Below, piece by piece: positions 1-8,918 of a stretch of DNA of 64,000 nucleotides. The translations under genes were made by a program, and so were the position numbers. The notes beneath the pieces were generated by a model. The model was not told where the DNA came from. It was given only the letters and a program-made list of their open reading frames with translations, and did not search any database. Source of the stretch: Gammaproteobacteria bacterium (GTDB lineage: Bacteria > Pseudomonadota > Gammaproteobacteria > Steroidobacterales > GCA-2729495); contig JAUHYQ010000003.1 in NCBI GenBank assembly GCA_030426355.1, positions 124,001-188,000 on the forward strand, written 5' to 3'. Positions within the stretch are counted from its first letter, which is position 1, and every line of letters begins with the position of its first letter.

Positions 1-291
1 ATAGGCAATCGAAATTTGTTTGTTTCGCTTATGGTGCTGGCAACAATTGTTTATCTGTCGGGCATTAGTGGATGCGCCTTGGGCGCCCTTCAACTCTTTC
101 GCATTCAAGCCGTTATTTCGATTATCTGTTTTATTGTTCTTTCTGTTGCTGGCTATCCATTGGTTAGAAGCTTGGGCAGTTTAGGTGCCGCATATGCGTT
201 GATACTTGCTTATGGATTGAAGCTAGCTGTTGAATTGATTTATGTACATATACATCGTTCAGTACGATTGAGCGAAGGCGTTTCTGAATAA
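1..291 (+). CDS. Polysaccharide flippase, C-terminal fragment
   Basis: The reading frame is open from the window edge, so only the last 96 residues are visible and the true start lies outside. The fragment is almost entirely hydrophobic, with about three membrane segments, and ends in a short charged tail. Its residues and its position ahead of an acyltransferase and glycosyltransferases fit the end of a Wzx/MATE-like lipid-linked oligosaccharide flippase, which moves repeat units across the inner membrane. No catalytic motif can be checked in this piece. Another polytopic polysaccharide protein, such as a polymerase, cannot be excluded. Confidence 0.55.
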   Translation: MGNRNLFVSLMVLATIVYLSGISGCALGALQLFRIQAVISIICFIVLSVAGYPLVRSLGSLGAAYALILAYGLKLAVELIYVHIHRSVRLSEGVSE

Positions 292-303
292 GGGCTATAT
301 GAC

Positions 304-840
304 GTGAATTTGTTTAAGAAGCTAACTGATTTGATTCATGTTAAACGCGATCCAGTCGGGTATGCACGATCAATCGGTGTGACTGTTGGCGATAGAGTGA
401 AATTGATCAGCATTAAACCCGGGTTCGCTACATTTGGCAGCGAGCCCTATCTTGTAACGATTGGAGACGACGTAACAATTACTGGGTCCGTGCAATTTAT
501 AACTCACGATGGAGGCGTGTGGGTATTTAACAATAAGCACAATGAAATGGGAGATCCGAACAACATAGATGTTTGTGGACCGATCACTATCGGCAATAAC
601 GTTTTCGTTGGTTTTGGCGCGATTCTAATGCCTAACGCTACCATTGAGGATAACGTTGTCATTGGCGCTGGCGCTGTTGTCACGGGAACAATTCCAAGCA
701 ATTCAGTTGCTGTTGGCGTGCCGGCTAAAGTCATCATGACTATTGAAGAGTATAGAAAGCGCGTGGAAAGAAACTGTTGTCATATAAGAACATTGTCTTA
801 TCAAGAAAAGAAAGAATACCTATTGGCGAAGTATAAATAG
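304..840 (+). CDS. Acyltransferase, left-handed beta-helix family
   Basis: This 178-residue protein is likely an O-acetyltransferase modifying a sugar of the polysaccharide repeat. Hexapeptide repeats (I/V-G-x-x-x pattern) run from about residue 75 to 140, including ITIGNNVFVGFGAILMP and VVIGAGAVVTG, followed by the usual closing segment VAVGVPAKVI. This is the CysE/WcaF/maa fold that binds acetyl-CoA between helix edges. The start is GTG at 304 with AAGGG nine bases upstream; a nearby ATG at 299 is out of frame. It lies 12 bases after the flippase stop and 1 base before the next gene, so it is probably in one operon. The acceptor sugar is not predictable. Base composition is AT-rich like its neighbours. 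Confidence 0.85.
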   Translation: MNLFKKLTDLIHVKRDPVGYARSIGVTVGDRVKLISIKPGFATFGSEPYLVTIGDDVTITGSVQFITHDGGVWVFNNKHNEMGDPNNIDVCGPITIGNNVFVGFGAILMPNATIEDNVVIGAGAVVTGTIPSNSVAVGVPAKVIMTIEEYRKRVERNCCHIRTLSYQEKKEYLLAKYK

Positions 841-841
841 C

Positions 842-1888
842 ATGAGAGTGTTGTTTTGCATTCATTCTCTCGCGGGGGGTGGGGCCGAAACTCAGGCCAG
901 GATAATTGCAAATAGCTTGATTGGTCTGGGCTGTGACGTTGGTTTTTTTTATGTCAAAGGCGTCGAGCTTGATGAAGGGCTCAGATACTATCGATGCCGA
1001 GAAGGCGCCTATCCTCTTGGGCTGGTTTCTGAGATAAGAAAAGCTATTATCGATTTCAAGCCCGATTTAGTGCACGCCTGGGTACCGGCAACTTTAAATA
1101 TATCGACTTTGATTGCTTCCAGATTGTGCGGCGTGCCGGCCATTTCGAGCATTCGGAATAGAAGACAGTTTGATAGCGCACTGCGCGTCTTTTCTTTTTT
1201 GACTACCGTGGCTTTAGCAAAAAAGATAGTTACAAATAATCCGATAGAGCAGTCAGCAAGTTACTATCAATGGCTCTATAAAATTAAAAAAGGGACACAA
1301 ATCAATAATGCGGTTAGCGTGAATCTGGCAGATTTTGAACCCGCGCATACGAATATTTTCACGATAGTCTACGTTGGCCGGCTAACACGTCAAAAGAATG
1401 TAAAGTTGCTGATTGAGGCGTTGGCCTCGATTAGAAGCACGAGCCGCTGGCAACTCCTGATATTCGGAAAAGGTGAGGAAGAGAGCGCTCTACAAAGACT
1501 GGCGTTAGAGAATGAAGTGACAAAGCAAATTAAATTCCTTGGTTATGATAGTGATCTGGGGAATATATTTAGAAAAGCCGATTTGCTGATTTTGCCAAGT
1601 TTGTATGAGGGTATGCCCAATGTTGTTGTGGAAGCAATGGCCTACGGCATTCCTGCGCTGGTCTCAAATATTCCTGCACACACGTTGTTATTTAAAAATT
1701 CGGAAGTCGGCTTTTTCACCAGCAACGACAAGATGTCTTTAGGCGACCAAATAGCGAAATATATGAATGGAGGGGTTAATGTGCAGCAGCAGCTTCAAAT
1801 GGCAAGAACTTTTGTAGACGCGCACAAACCCATCCAGATAGCGCAAGAGTATAAAAATCTTTACCAAAACATGATTGACCAGAATTGA
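842..1888 (+). CDS. Glycosyltransferase family 4
   Basis: This 348-residue GT-B retaining glycosyltransferase adds a sugar from a nucleotide donor to a growing oligosaccharide at the inner face of the membrane. The N-terminus MRVLFCIHSLAGGGAETQA is the typical acceptor-domain beta strand with a glycine-rich loop. The donor domain has VYVGRLTRQKNVKLLIEA (about residue 175) and the E-x7-E element in LYEGMPNVVVEAMAYG (about residue 258). Translation is probably coupled, because the ATG follows the acyltransferase stop by one base and no Shine-Dalgarno is evident. The donor and linkage cannot be read from sequence. It is AT-rich, as expected for an O-antigen or exopolysaccharide cassette. Confidence 0.9.
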   Translation: MRVLFCIHSLAGGGAETQARIIANSLIGLGCDVGFFYVKGVELDEGLRYYRCREGAYPLGLVSEIRKAIIDFKPDLVHAWVPATLNISTLIASRLCGVPAISSIRNRRQFDSALRVFSFLTTVALAKKIVTNNPIEQSASYYQWLYKIKKGTQINNAVSVNLADFEPAHTNIFTIVYVGRLTRQKNVKLLIEALASIRSTSRWQLLIFGKGEEESALQRLALENEVTKQIKFLGYDSDLGNIFRKADLLILPSLYEGMPNVVVEAMAYGIPALVSNIPAHTLLFKNSEVGFFTSNDKMSLGDQIAKYMNGGVNVQQQLQMARTFVDAHKPIQIAQEYKNLYQNMIDQN

Positions 1889-1900
1889 CTGTACTCCCAT

Positions 1901-1975
1901 ATGCTGATGGACGAGCAGATTATCGAGTTCCTCAAGCACCAAGCCAGTGGCTATTCCGCCCGGCAGGCTATGTGA
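1901..1975 (+). pseudogene. Possible remnant of an IS3-type transposase OrfA
   Basis: A 24-codon frame between the glycosyltransferase and the sulfotransferase reads MLMDEQIIEFLKHQASGYSA and then stops. The D/E-E-Q-I-I-x-F-L-K pattern with a glycine shortly after resembles the first helix of IS3-family OrfA proteins, which normally continue into a helix-turn-helix of about 90-100 residues. Nothing recognisable follows and no terminal inverted repeats were found, so this would be a decayed scrap. The match is short and could be chance. Confidence 0.35.
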
Positions 1976-2032
1976 TTATGCGTGTTTCTAGAAAAACATT
2001 CTAATTTTCGTAATTTAATGAGCAAATAAGCA

Positions 2033-2839
2033 ATGGATAATCGTTCCAAATTGAGCATCAAGCTAGATGCCTGCCAGCGTTTTCTGATGGTAAACAGTTT
2101 ATCAACGATATTGCCGCTCTATATTGTTACCGAACATCCAAAGTCCGGGGGTTCATGGGTCGCTCAAATGCTTGCTGAGTATTTGGAAATACCTTTTCCG
2201 CGCAATCAGCGCCCCAGTCTGCAAAGCTCAGTAATGCATGGCCATATGTGCTACTCGCCTTTCATGCGAAACGTGCTATGTGTACATCGGGATGGCAGGG
2301 ATATTATGACTTCGGCCTATTTTCATAGATTGTTTGAGAATGAAAAAAATTCGCCACTGATGGTGCAGAAAACCCGAAGAGAGGTGCCGTTTTCCGACTA
2401 TGACAATGTAAGGAAAAACATGCCCAGCTTTATCCAATATATGGCGAACGTAGGGAAGCACTCTCTAAGCCCCGGAAAATTCAATTGGAATGACTTTGTA
2501 ACCAGTTGGGCTGGGAAAAAAGCGGTGGTCACAAAGTATGAGGATATGCTCGATAGCCCTGAATCCGAGTTGGGCAAAGTCGTCACACAGCTTACTGGCG
2601 AAAAGGCGGATGAGCCGCGAGTAGCAGGCATTGTCGAGCAATTTTCATTTGGGAAAATGGCTAATCGAAACCCCGGCGAAGAGGACACAAAGAGCTTTTT
2701 GAGGAAAGGGCAGGCGGGTGATTGGAAAGATAAATTCAATCGTGAAGCTGCGCAGGTTTTTAATAGCCATTTTGGCTCATCCCTTATTTCCTTGGGCTAC
2801 GAACAAGATGATTCGTGGGTGGCCGAGGTCTTGGACTAG
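2033..2839 (+). CDS. Sulfotransferase, PAPS-dependent
   Basis: This 268-residue protein is likely a cytosolic sulfotransferase moving sulfate from PAPS to a hydroxyl, probably on a sugar of the neighbouring polysaccharide. The 5'-phosphosulfate loop is at residues 35-42 (HPKSGGSW) and the 3'-phosphate motif at about 81-94 (VLCVHRDGRDIMTS). The C-terminal GxxGDW-like element is present as RKGQAGDWK. Length is normal for the family. It is preceded by a 144-base gap holding the possible transposase scrap, and the next gene begins 14 bases after its stop. Sulfated surface polymers are common in marine bacteria. The acceptor is inferred only from context. Confidence 0.85.
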   Translation: MDNRSKLSIKLDACQRFLMVNSLSTILPLYIVTEHPKSGGSWVAQMLAEYLEIPFPRNQRPSLQSSVMHGHMCYSPFMRNVLCVHRDGRDIMTSAYFHRLFENEKNSPLMVQKTRREVPFSDYDNVRKNMPSFIQYMANVGKHSLSPGKFNWNDFVTSWAGKKAVVTKYEDMLDSPESELGKVVTQLTGEKADEPRVAGIVEQFSFGKMANRNPGEEDTKSFLRKGQAGDWKDKFNREAAQVFNSHFGSSLISLGYEQDDSWVAEVLD

Positions 2840-2853
2840 CAGTTCGTGCGTTC

Positions 2854-3984
2854 ATGATTTTTGGAATAGATGCAACCAATATATCTTCAGGCGGTGGGCT
2901 GACCCACCTTCGTGAGATGTTGCACTCGGCAGATCCCTTTGTCTCAGAAGATAAAGTGGTTCTTTGGTCATCATCTAATACGTTGACGGCTATAGAGAAT
3001 CGACCCTGGCTTATAAAACGAAGTCATCAATACTTGGATGGTTCGATAATTCAGCGCCAGTTATGGAAGCCTTGGAAATTTGATAAGGATATTCGCAGCA
3101 TGGGTTGCAATGTTCTATTTGCGCCGGGCGCTAACTATAGCGGCAGTTTCCATCCCTACGTCAGTATGTTTCAAAACATGCTTCCATTCGAAAAAAAAGA
3201 GCGCGCCAGGTTCTTTCCACTTCCCGACTATTTTAGATACCGATTATTGGAGATAACACAATCCAGATCTTTTGCTAATGCTGACGGTATGATTTATCTG
3301 ACAGAGTACGCCAAAAGCGCTATTCACAGGACAGACCGTATGAAAGAGAAGCCCAATAAAATTGTGGCCCATGGAATTAATTCCAGTTTCTACAGAAATG
3401 ATACGCCTGAGACAGTTGCCAGAGGAAAGCCGTTTAAGTGGTTGTATGTTTCGATTATTAATCACTATAAGCACCAGGATAAGGTTGTTCAGGCTATCAG
3501 TCAGTTAAGAAAAGAAGGTTACCCGGTGACGCTCGAACTTGTTGGGCCAATTCACAAATCACTCAAGGAAAAATTCGATTCCTTGCTAAATACAATAGAC
3601 CCGAACGGCGAGTTTATAAAATACGCTGGGTTGGTTCCCTACAATAAGCTACCTGCTTACTATCATCAGGCTGATGCATTCGTTTTCGCTTCAAGCTGCG
3701 AGAATTTGCCAAACATCATGCTCGAAGCAATGGCGGCGCGATTGCCCATTGCTTCTTCCAATTTGGGCCCGATGCCTGAAGTACTGAAAGACAACGGCCA
3801 GTATTTTGATCCCGAGGATGTGCGTTCAATCAAAAATGCGATGCGGTCGATAGTCGATAATCATAGTGAAGCTATAGTGACTGCGATTTCGGCCGAGGCT
3901 GATTCAAGGCAATATACCTGGGAGCGTTGTGCAGAAGGTACGTTTGAGTTTTTGCGTCAGGTTGCCAAGAGCCCAAGATTTTAG
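2854..3984 (+). CDS. Glycosyltransferase family 4
   Basis: This is the second GT-B glycosyltransferase of the cluster, 376 residues from the ATG at 2854. The frame is open upstream to a GTG at 2815 inside the sulfotransferase gene, but MIFGIDATNISSGGGLTHLR is the natural family start, with the glycine-rich loop near residue 13. The donor site carries SSCENLPNIMLEAMAARLP (about residue 280), matching the E-x7-E pattern. Codon use is AT-rich. It is the last gene of the AT-rich block, and a 128-base spacer without visible signals separates it from the GC-richer gene downstream. Donor and acceptor are unknown. Confidence 0.88.
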   Translation: MIFGIDATNISSGGGLTHLREMLHSADPFVSEDKVVLWSSSNTLTAIENRPWLIKRSHQYLDGSIIQRQLWKPWKFDKDIRSMGCNVLFAPGANYSGSFHPYVSMFQNMLPFEKKERARFFPLPDYFRYRLLEITQSRSFANADGMIYLTEYAKSAIHRTDRMKEKPNKIVAHGINSSFYRNDTPETVARGKPFKWLYVSIINHYKHQDKVVQAISQLRKEGYPVTLELVGPIHKSLKEKFDSLLNTIDPNGEFIKYAGLVPYNKLPAYYHQADAFVFASSCENLPNIMLEAMAARLPIASSNLGPMPEVLKDNGQYFDPEDVRSIKNAMRSIVDNHSEAIVTAISAEADSRQYTWERCAEGTFEFLRQVAKSPRF

Positions 3985-4112
3985 TTCTTGGTGTTTATTG
4001 GCGATTTAAATCCCCGTTAATTGCTCGATTCAGGCAAAATAGCTTGCTAATTCATATCGTTATGCCTTTAGCTCTGCACCCAGTCGATAGTACCTCACAT
4101 TAAAACGTATCT

Positions 4113-6257
4113 ATGAAACAGCTTCTGCAAAACCTCAATTCCGGCGAGACGCTCCTAGAAGATTTGCCGGTACCGACATGCAGTTCGGGCGGGATGCTGA
4201 TTCAGACCAGCATTACGCTGGTATCTGTAGGAACCGAGCGCATGCTGCTTGAATTCGGCAAAGCCAACCTTATCGACAAGGCACGGCAGCAACCCGACAA
4301 AGTGAAGCAGGTTATCGAAAAAGCGCGCACTGACGGTATCGGGCCTACGCTGCAGGCCGTGCGCTCCAAGCTGGATCAGCCGCTGCCGCTGGGTTACAGC
4401 AACGTCGGCGTGGTCGCAGAAGTTGGCAAGGGTGTGGAAGGTTTCGAGCCCGGTGATCGGGTGGTATCGAACGGCCATCATGCCGAAGTGGTCTGCGTGC
4501 CCACCAACCTGTGCGCCAGAATTCCCGATGCGGTTGATGACGAGTCCGCCAGTTTCACGGTGCTGGGCGCAATTGCCTTGCAAGGCATTCGCCTTATCCA
4601 GCCCACGCTCGGCGAAAACGTGGTCGTGACCGGCCTAGGTCTGATCGGCCTGATGACAGTGCAGTTGCTCCGGGCGCACGGTTGCAACGTACTGGGGATT
4701 GATTTTGATGCCGAACGTGCGCGGATGGCCCGGGAATTCGGTGCGACAACGTGCGTACCTTCGGCCGGTGAAGACCCCGTGGCCATGGCGAATCGCTTTT
4801 CGCGCGGCAGAGGCGTCGATGCCGTCATCATCACGGCCGCCACCAAGAGCAATGAACCTGTGCATCAGGCCGCTACGATGTGCCGCAAGCGCGGGCGGAT
4901 CGTGCTGGTCGGCGTGGTCGGTTTGGAATTATCGCGTGCGGATTTCTTTGAAAAAGAACTCACCTTTCAGGTGTCCTGCTCCTATGGTCCTGGGCGCTAT
5001 GATCCGGCCTATGAAGAACAAGGCCAGGATTACCCCTTTGGCTTCGTCCGCTGGACCGAGCAGCGCAACTTCGAGGCGGTACTGGACATGATGGCGACGG
5101 GCCGTCTGGATGTGAAGCCGCTGATCACGCATCGTTTCGACATTAACGCCGCGCAAGAAGCCTATCGCGTTCTCGGCGAAGAAAGCCCTCTCGGTATCGT
5201 GCTGACTTACCCGAATGCTGGCGCCTCCGTCGGCGCGGGTCGGCGCGTTGCGTTACCAGGCGGTGCGATCAAGCCAGTTGCCGGAGCACCCGGCGTTTCG
5301 TTTATCGGCGCCGGTAATTATGCCGGCCAGGTTCTGATTCCCGCATTTCAGGCGGCAGGCGCAAAGTTCGACACGCTGGTAAGCGCCGGTGGAGTGACGA
5401 GTGTTCACCATGGCAAAAAGTTTGGCTTCCAGGCGGCGGCAACCGATCCGGCCGAAGTGTTTCGCAGCGCATCCACGGATGCGGTGGTGATTGCCACACG
5501 CCACGACACGCATGCGGGGTACGTATTGCAGGCGCTCCAGCATCGCAAGCATGTGTTTTGCGAAAAGCCGCTAACGGTGGCTGCCGAAGAACTGGCAGAA
5601 ATCGAGGATGCCTACGCTGCCGCGATCGAGTCCGGTTTCAATCCCGTCATCATGCTCGGTTTCAACCGGCGTTTCGCGCCTCAGATTGTCAGGATGAAGG
5701 CGCTGCTCGATGCCAACCCCGCGCCGAAGTCGTTCGTGATGACAGTGAACGCCGGCGATATCCCGCCCGATCACTGGACGCAGGATCCCGTGCAGGGCGG
5801 TGGTCGCATCATCGGTGAGGGCTGTCACTTTATTGACTTGCTGCGGTTCCTTGCGGCTTCGCCTATTAGCGGCATTCAGGCGACTCGCATGGGTGCCGCA
5901 CCGGGTGTTGCGATACGCGACGACAAGGCAACAATAACAATGGCTTTCGAAGATGGTTCTTTCGGCACTGTGCACTATCTTGCCAACGGACACCGCTCCT
6001 TCCCCAAAGAGCGCCTCGAAGTATTCTGCGGCGGTTCTGTTTTGCAGCTCGATAACTTCCGGCGCATGACGGGCTACGGCTGGCCCGGATTCAAAAAAAT
6101 GAATCTGCGCACTCAGGACAAGGGGCAGAAGGCCTGTGCCGCAGCATTCGTCTCCGCACTGCGCGACGGCGGCATGGCGCCTATCCCGTTCGAGGAAATC
6201 GTCGAGGTCACCCGCGCGACCTTTGACGCGGTCCGCGCGCTACACACCGACATCTGA
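4113..6257 (+). CDS. Bi-domain oxidoreductase: MDR fused to Gfo/Idh/MocA
   Basis: This 714-residue fusion has a medium-chain dehydrogenase module at about residues 1-370 (Rossmann GLGLIG near 175) followed by a Gfo/Idh/MocA sugar oxidoreductase from about residue 390 (GAGNYAGQ, then the conserved EKP in HVFCEKPLTV near 475). Such two-domain proteins recur in polysaccharide clusters and probably oxidise or epimerise a nucleotide sugar, but their reaction is not settled. In the first domain the usual zinc-enzyme GHE is replaced by YSN (LGYSNVGVVAEVG), so catalytic zinc binding is doubtful. Composition is clearly GC-richer than the genes at 1-4 kb. It ends two bases from the convergent TonB receptor. 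Confidence 0.9.
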   Translation: MKQLLQNLNSGETLLEDLPVPTCSSGGMLIQTSITLVSVGTERMLLEFGKANLIDKARQQPDKVKQVIEKARTDGIGPTLQAVRSKLDQPLPLGYSNVGVVAEVGKGVEGFEPGDRVVSNGHHAEVVCVPTNLCARIPDAVDDESASFTVLGAIALQGIRLIQPTLGENVVVTGLGLIGLMTVQLLRAHGCNVLGIDFDAERARMAREFGATTCVPSAGEDPVAMANRFSRGRGVDAVIITAATKSNEPVHQAATMCRKRGRIVLVGVVGLELSRADFFEKELTFQVSCSYGPGRYDPAYEEQGQDYPFGFVRWTEQRNFEAVLDMMATGRLDVKPLITHRFDINAAQEAYRVLGEESPLGIVLTYPNAGASVGAGRRVALPGGAIKPVAGAPGVSFIGAGNYAGQVLIPAFQAAGAKFDTLVSAGGVTSVHHGKKFGFQAAATDPAEVFRSASTDAVVIATRHDTHAGYVLQALQHRKHVFCEKPLTVAAEELAEIEDAYAAAIESGFNPVIMLGFNRRFAPQIVRMKALLDANPAPKSFVMTVNAGDIPPDHWTQDPVQGGGRIIGEGCHFIDLLRFLAASPISGIQATRMGAAPGVAIRDDKATITMAFEDGSFGTVHYLANGHRSFPKERLEVFCGGSVLQLDNFRRMTGYGWPGFKKMNLRTQDKGQKACAAAFVSALRDGGMAPIPFEEIVEVTRATFDAVRALHTDI

Positions 6258-6259
6258 AA

Positions 6260-8356
6260 CTAGAATTTATACGTCAGGGTGACGCGCACCGTGCGCGGCT
6301 CGATGCGACGGAAATGCACGTCTTCCACTCCGGCAGGTTCCATTGTTCCTGCGGGCGTGAACGGCACACGCAGGCGGGACTCATAAAAATAAGTAATGTC
6401 ATCATCATCCGAGTCGAAGACATTCAGCAGCTCACCGCGCAAATCCCATTGTTCGCCGCTCCCCCAGCGACGACCCAACATGGCGTTCACTACCGTGGTC
6501 GGATCTGACTTGACGCTGTTGTCCTCTAGTAGGGGGCGTTCTCCGAAATGGCGAACCCGCGCTGCGCCATACCAGCCAGATGGATAATCAAAATAGGCAC
6601 CTGCGGCAAACACGCGGTCAAGTGAGCCTGGAATCTCTTCGCCGGTATCACTGAATTCAGAATGCGTCAGGGAAAACTCGACATCAAATTTCCAGTAATC
6701 GGTCTGGTAGTAAATCGGTATCTCAATGCCGTAGCGCTCACTGGGTCCCTGCGGCTCGGTGGCGCCAGCATCACCGACAAACAGCAGTTCTGAGTCGAGG
6801 TCCAGGTACCAGATGGCGGCCGAGATGTTCAGCCGATCGGTCAGGAAGGTTCGACCGCCTATCTCGGCGCCCTTCGACTTCACCAGCGGATCAACGGGTT
6901 CTGCCGGTGTCAGCGTGACCGGGTCGAGAGTAATGGTCACGCCCCGCGCATCGTTGGAATGCATACCCAAGCCTGCATTGAAATATAACTCGGTGTCTTC
7001 TGACCAGGTGTAGATCAGGGCAAATTTCGGGCTAACCTGCGAGTCGTCGCCGTCGCCCGAGTTCGCTGTCAGATTGCTTGAAACATCAAAGTCGTAGTAG
7101 TCATACCGCACACCTAACACACTGCGCAGACGGTCCGTCCATGCATACTTGTTTTCGTAGTAAAGCCCGACGCTGCCCTGCTTCACACTGTCCTGACGAA
7201 CGGTGGAAAGGAACATTGCGTCAACGGTTCGGTTGAGTGCGACAGCGTCTATGTCATCGTACCGAAATTCGGCGCCGAAGGTCTGCTGCATATCACCGGC
7301 TGCCTTATCCTGACCCATACGCACACTGATGTCGCCGCCGTAGATGAGCCTGTCATCAACCTGTTGAAATTGATCCCCATTGACGAGGTCTTCCAGAAAG
7401 TAGGTAAAGTTCGACAGCAGATCCATCTCATAATCGACAAGATATCCACGTGCCTGCCAGACAGCATCGTCGGTTTCCCGGATCCATTCACCCGACAGGC
7501 TGTAACGCGACGAATCACCGCCGACAGTTGTATCCAGCGAGCCTAGATCATTTATCTGACCGCTGGCTACAGCTCGCCGCGGAATCTGGTCGGCTGAATT
7601 CCAGCTAGCGTCATAGCCCATGAACGCAATATTCCAACCATCACCGTTGTCAGCCGTAGTCGAATATCGCACCAGCGCTTTATAGGCTTCCAGATCTTCA
7701 TTGATATCAGTCCACGGTCCATCGTAATAGCGCGCCTCACCACCAAACAGCAGCGAACCGGTGCCTAGCTCGAGGCTATCAGCAGCCACCGCGCGCACAT
7801 AACCGTCCTCGCCGAGAGTGCCTTTGACAAATCCTTCGTCAAGACGCCGGGTGGTTTGCATCAGCGCTGCACCGGCTGAAGAAAAATCACCGATGCGCAC
7901 ATCAACGGGGCCTTTGACAAATTCAACGCGCTCAACCAACTCCTCGATCATGAAGTTGACATCCGTATAACCCTGCCCGTGGCCATGAGTGCGCATGTTC
8001 ACGGGCATGCCGTCTACCCAGGTTGCAAAATCGGTACCGTGATCGAGGTTAAACCCCCTCAGAAACATCTGGTTAGACTTACCGCTGCCGCTATGCTGAG
8101 TGAGGATCAGCCCCGGAACGAACTCAAGGAGCTCGCCGGTGCGCAGCAACGGTCGCTCGGCGATTTCTTCCTGCCCAAAAACACCGGCTGACGCCGAAAT
8201 TGAACTGCCGACCGGGTCCTCCCAGCGTCCGACGACCTGAATTTCATCGACGCTGCTCCGCGACTCGGCAATCAGCGGCATCGCGGCAAGCAGTGCAAGC
8301 ATGCCCCTGGGGCCGCCGATACTGGCGGCTGGGGAAAGCATTCTGGGCATTGGCAT
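6260..8356 (-). CDS. TonB-dependent outer-membrane receptor
   Basis: This 698-residue outer-membrane active transporter has a signal peptide (residues 1-30), a plug domain (VVGRWEDPVGSS..., with the LLRTGELLEFVPGL and FLRGFNLDHGTDFATWVDG elements) and a C-terminal barrel ending in the classical aromatic terminus VRVTLTYKF. It imports a large or scarce ligand using TonB-ExbBD energy. The plug sequence resembles receptors often annotated for iron complexes or organic nutrients, but the ligand cannot be read. The ATG has AAGAAGG about eight bases upstream. It is divergent from the BlaI/M56 pair, sharing a 142-base promoter region with it. Confidence 0.93.
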   Translation of the reverse strand: MPMPRMLSPAASIGGPRGMLALLAAMPLIAESRSSVDEIQVVGRWEDPVGSSISASAGVFGQEEIAERPLLRTGELLEFVPGLILTQHSGSGKSNQMFLRGFNLDHGTDFATWVDGMPVNMRTHGHGQGYTDVNFMIEELVERVEFVKGPVDVRIGDFSSAGAALMQTTRRLDEGFVKGTLGEDGYVRAVAADSLELGTGSLLFGGEARYYDGPWTDINEDLEAYKALVRYSTTADNGDGWNIAFMGYDASWNSADQIPRRAVASGQINDLGSLDTTVGGDSSRYSLSGEWIRETDDAVWQARGYLVDYEMDLLSNFTYFLEDLVNGDQFQQVDDRLIYGGDISVRMGQDKAAGDMQQTFGAEFRYDDIDAVALNRTVDAMFLSTVRQDSVKQGSVGLYYENKYAWTDRLRSVLGVRYDYYDFDVSSNLTANSGDGDDSQVSPKFALIYTWSEDTELYFNAGLGMHSNDARGVTITLDPVTLTPAEPVDPLVKSKGAEIGGRTFLTDRLNISAAIWYLDLDSELLFVGDAGATEPQGPSERYGIEIPIYYQTDYWKFDVEFSLTHSEFSDTGEEIPGSLDRVFAAGAYFDYPSGWYGAARVRHFGERPLLEDNSVKSDPTTVVNAMLGRRWGSGEQWDLRGELLNVFDSDDDDITYFYESRLRVPFTPAGTMEPAGVEDVHFRRIEPRTVRVTLTYKF

Positions 8357-8498
8357 GGTTCTAACCTTCTTTATGGGTGGTCAATTAGCGGCAATGCGAA
8401 ACCAAAGCGCCGAAATCGACGAAAACCCAGTCATATGAACATTAACGGGAAGAACTTTAGGGCAGTTCCCGAAAACCGATAAGGGGTCTGTTTAATCC
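8357..8498. promoter_or_regulatory. Divergent promoter region between TonB receptor and BlaI gene
   Basis: The 142-base spacer must hold promoters for both the leftward receptor gene and the rightward blaI-like gene. An inverted pair CGGGAA (8446-8451) and TTCCCG (8466-8471), 14 bases apart, lies 28 bases before the blaI-like start and is a candidate operator. This is a visual match only, and BlaI operators normally have a different core (TACA/TGTA). Confidence 0.3.
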
Positions 8499-8915
8499 AT
8501 GAAACAAGTCTTTTCACTTGCAAGCCTGTTGGGCAAAGGGCTTAAAAAGACTCGGTTGCCGGAACTGGGTAACAGGGAGCTGGATGTGCTCGAGATACTC
8601 TGGCGTAATGAAGCGATGACATCCCAGGCAACCCTGATGCAGCTTCGTGGCGAAGCAATATCCCTCAGTACGGTGCAAAGCACTTTAGAGCGACTTCATC
8701 GTAAGGGCATGGTCAGCCGCAATAAAGCCGGGAGATCTTACGTTTACCGCGCCAAGCTTTCGCGCGAGAACATTATCAGCAGACTGATGCATGATATTGC
8801 CGACAGCTTCGCCGATGGGGACGCGGCACCCATGGTATCCGGATTTCTGGATTACCTGGGGGATGATCAAAATATGCTGGCGGCGCGCCGTGTTAAAGAC
8901 GGCCGCAAGAAGTAG
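8499..8915 (+). CDS. BlaI/MecI/CopY-type transcriptional repressor
   Basis: This 138-residue winged-helix protein carries the family hallmarks LGNRELDVLEILWRNEAMTS (residues 23-42) and the recognition-helix region ISLSTVQSTLERLHRKGMV, followed by the wing GRSYVYRAKLSRE. Known relatives repress a neighbouring operon and are inactivated by cleavage by a partner M56 membrane peptidase; such a gene starts three bases downstream here. No nearby beta-lactamase or copper gene is present, so the target may be this operon and/or the divergent TonB receptor. The Shine-Dalgarno is weak (AAGGGG about 11 bases upstream). Confidence 0.9.
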   Translation: MKQVFSLASLLGKGLKKTRLPELGNRELDVLEILWRNEAMTSQATLMQLRGEAISLSTVQSTLERLHRKGMVSRNKAGRSYVYRAKLSRENIISRLMHDIADSFADGDAAPMVSGFLDYLGDDQNMLAARRVKDGRKK

Positions 8916-8918
8916 GCT

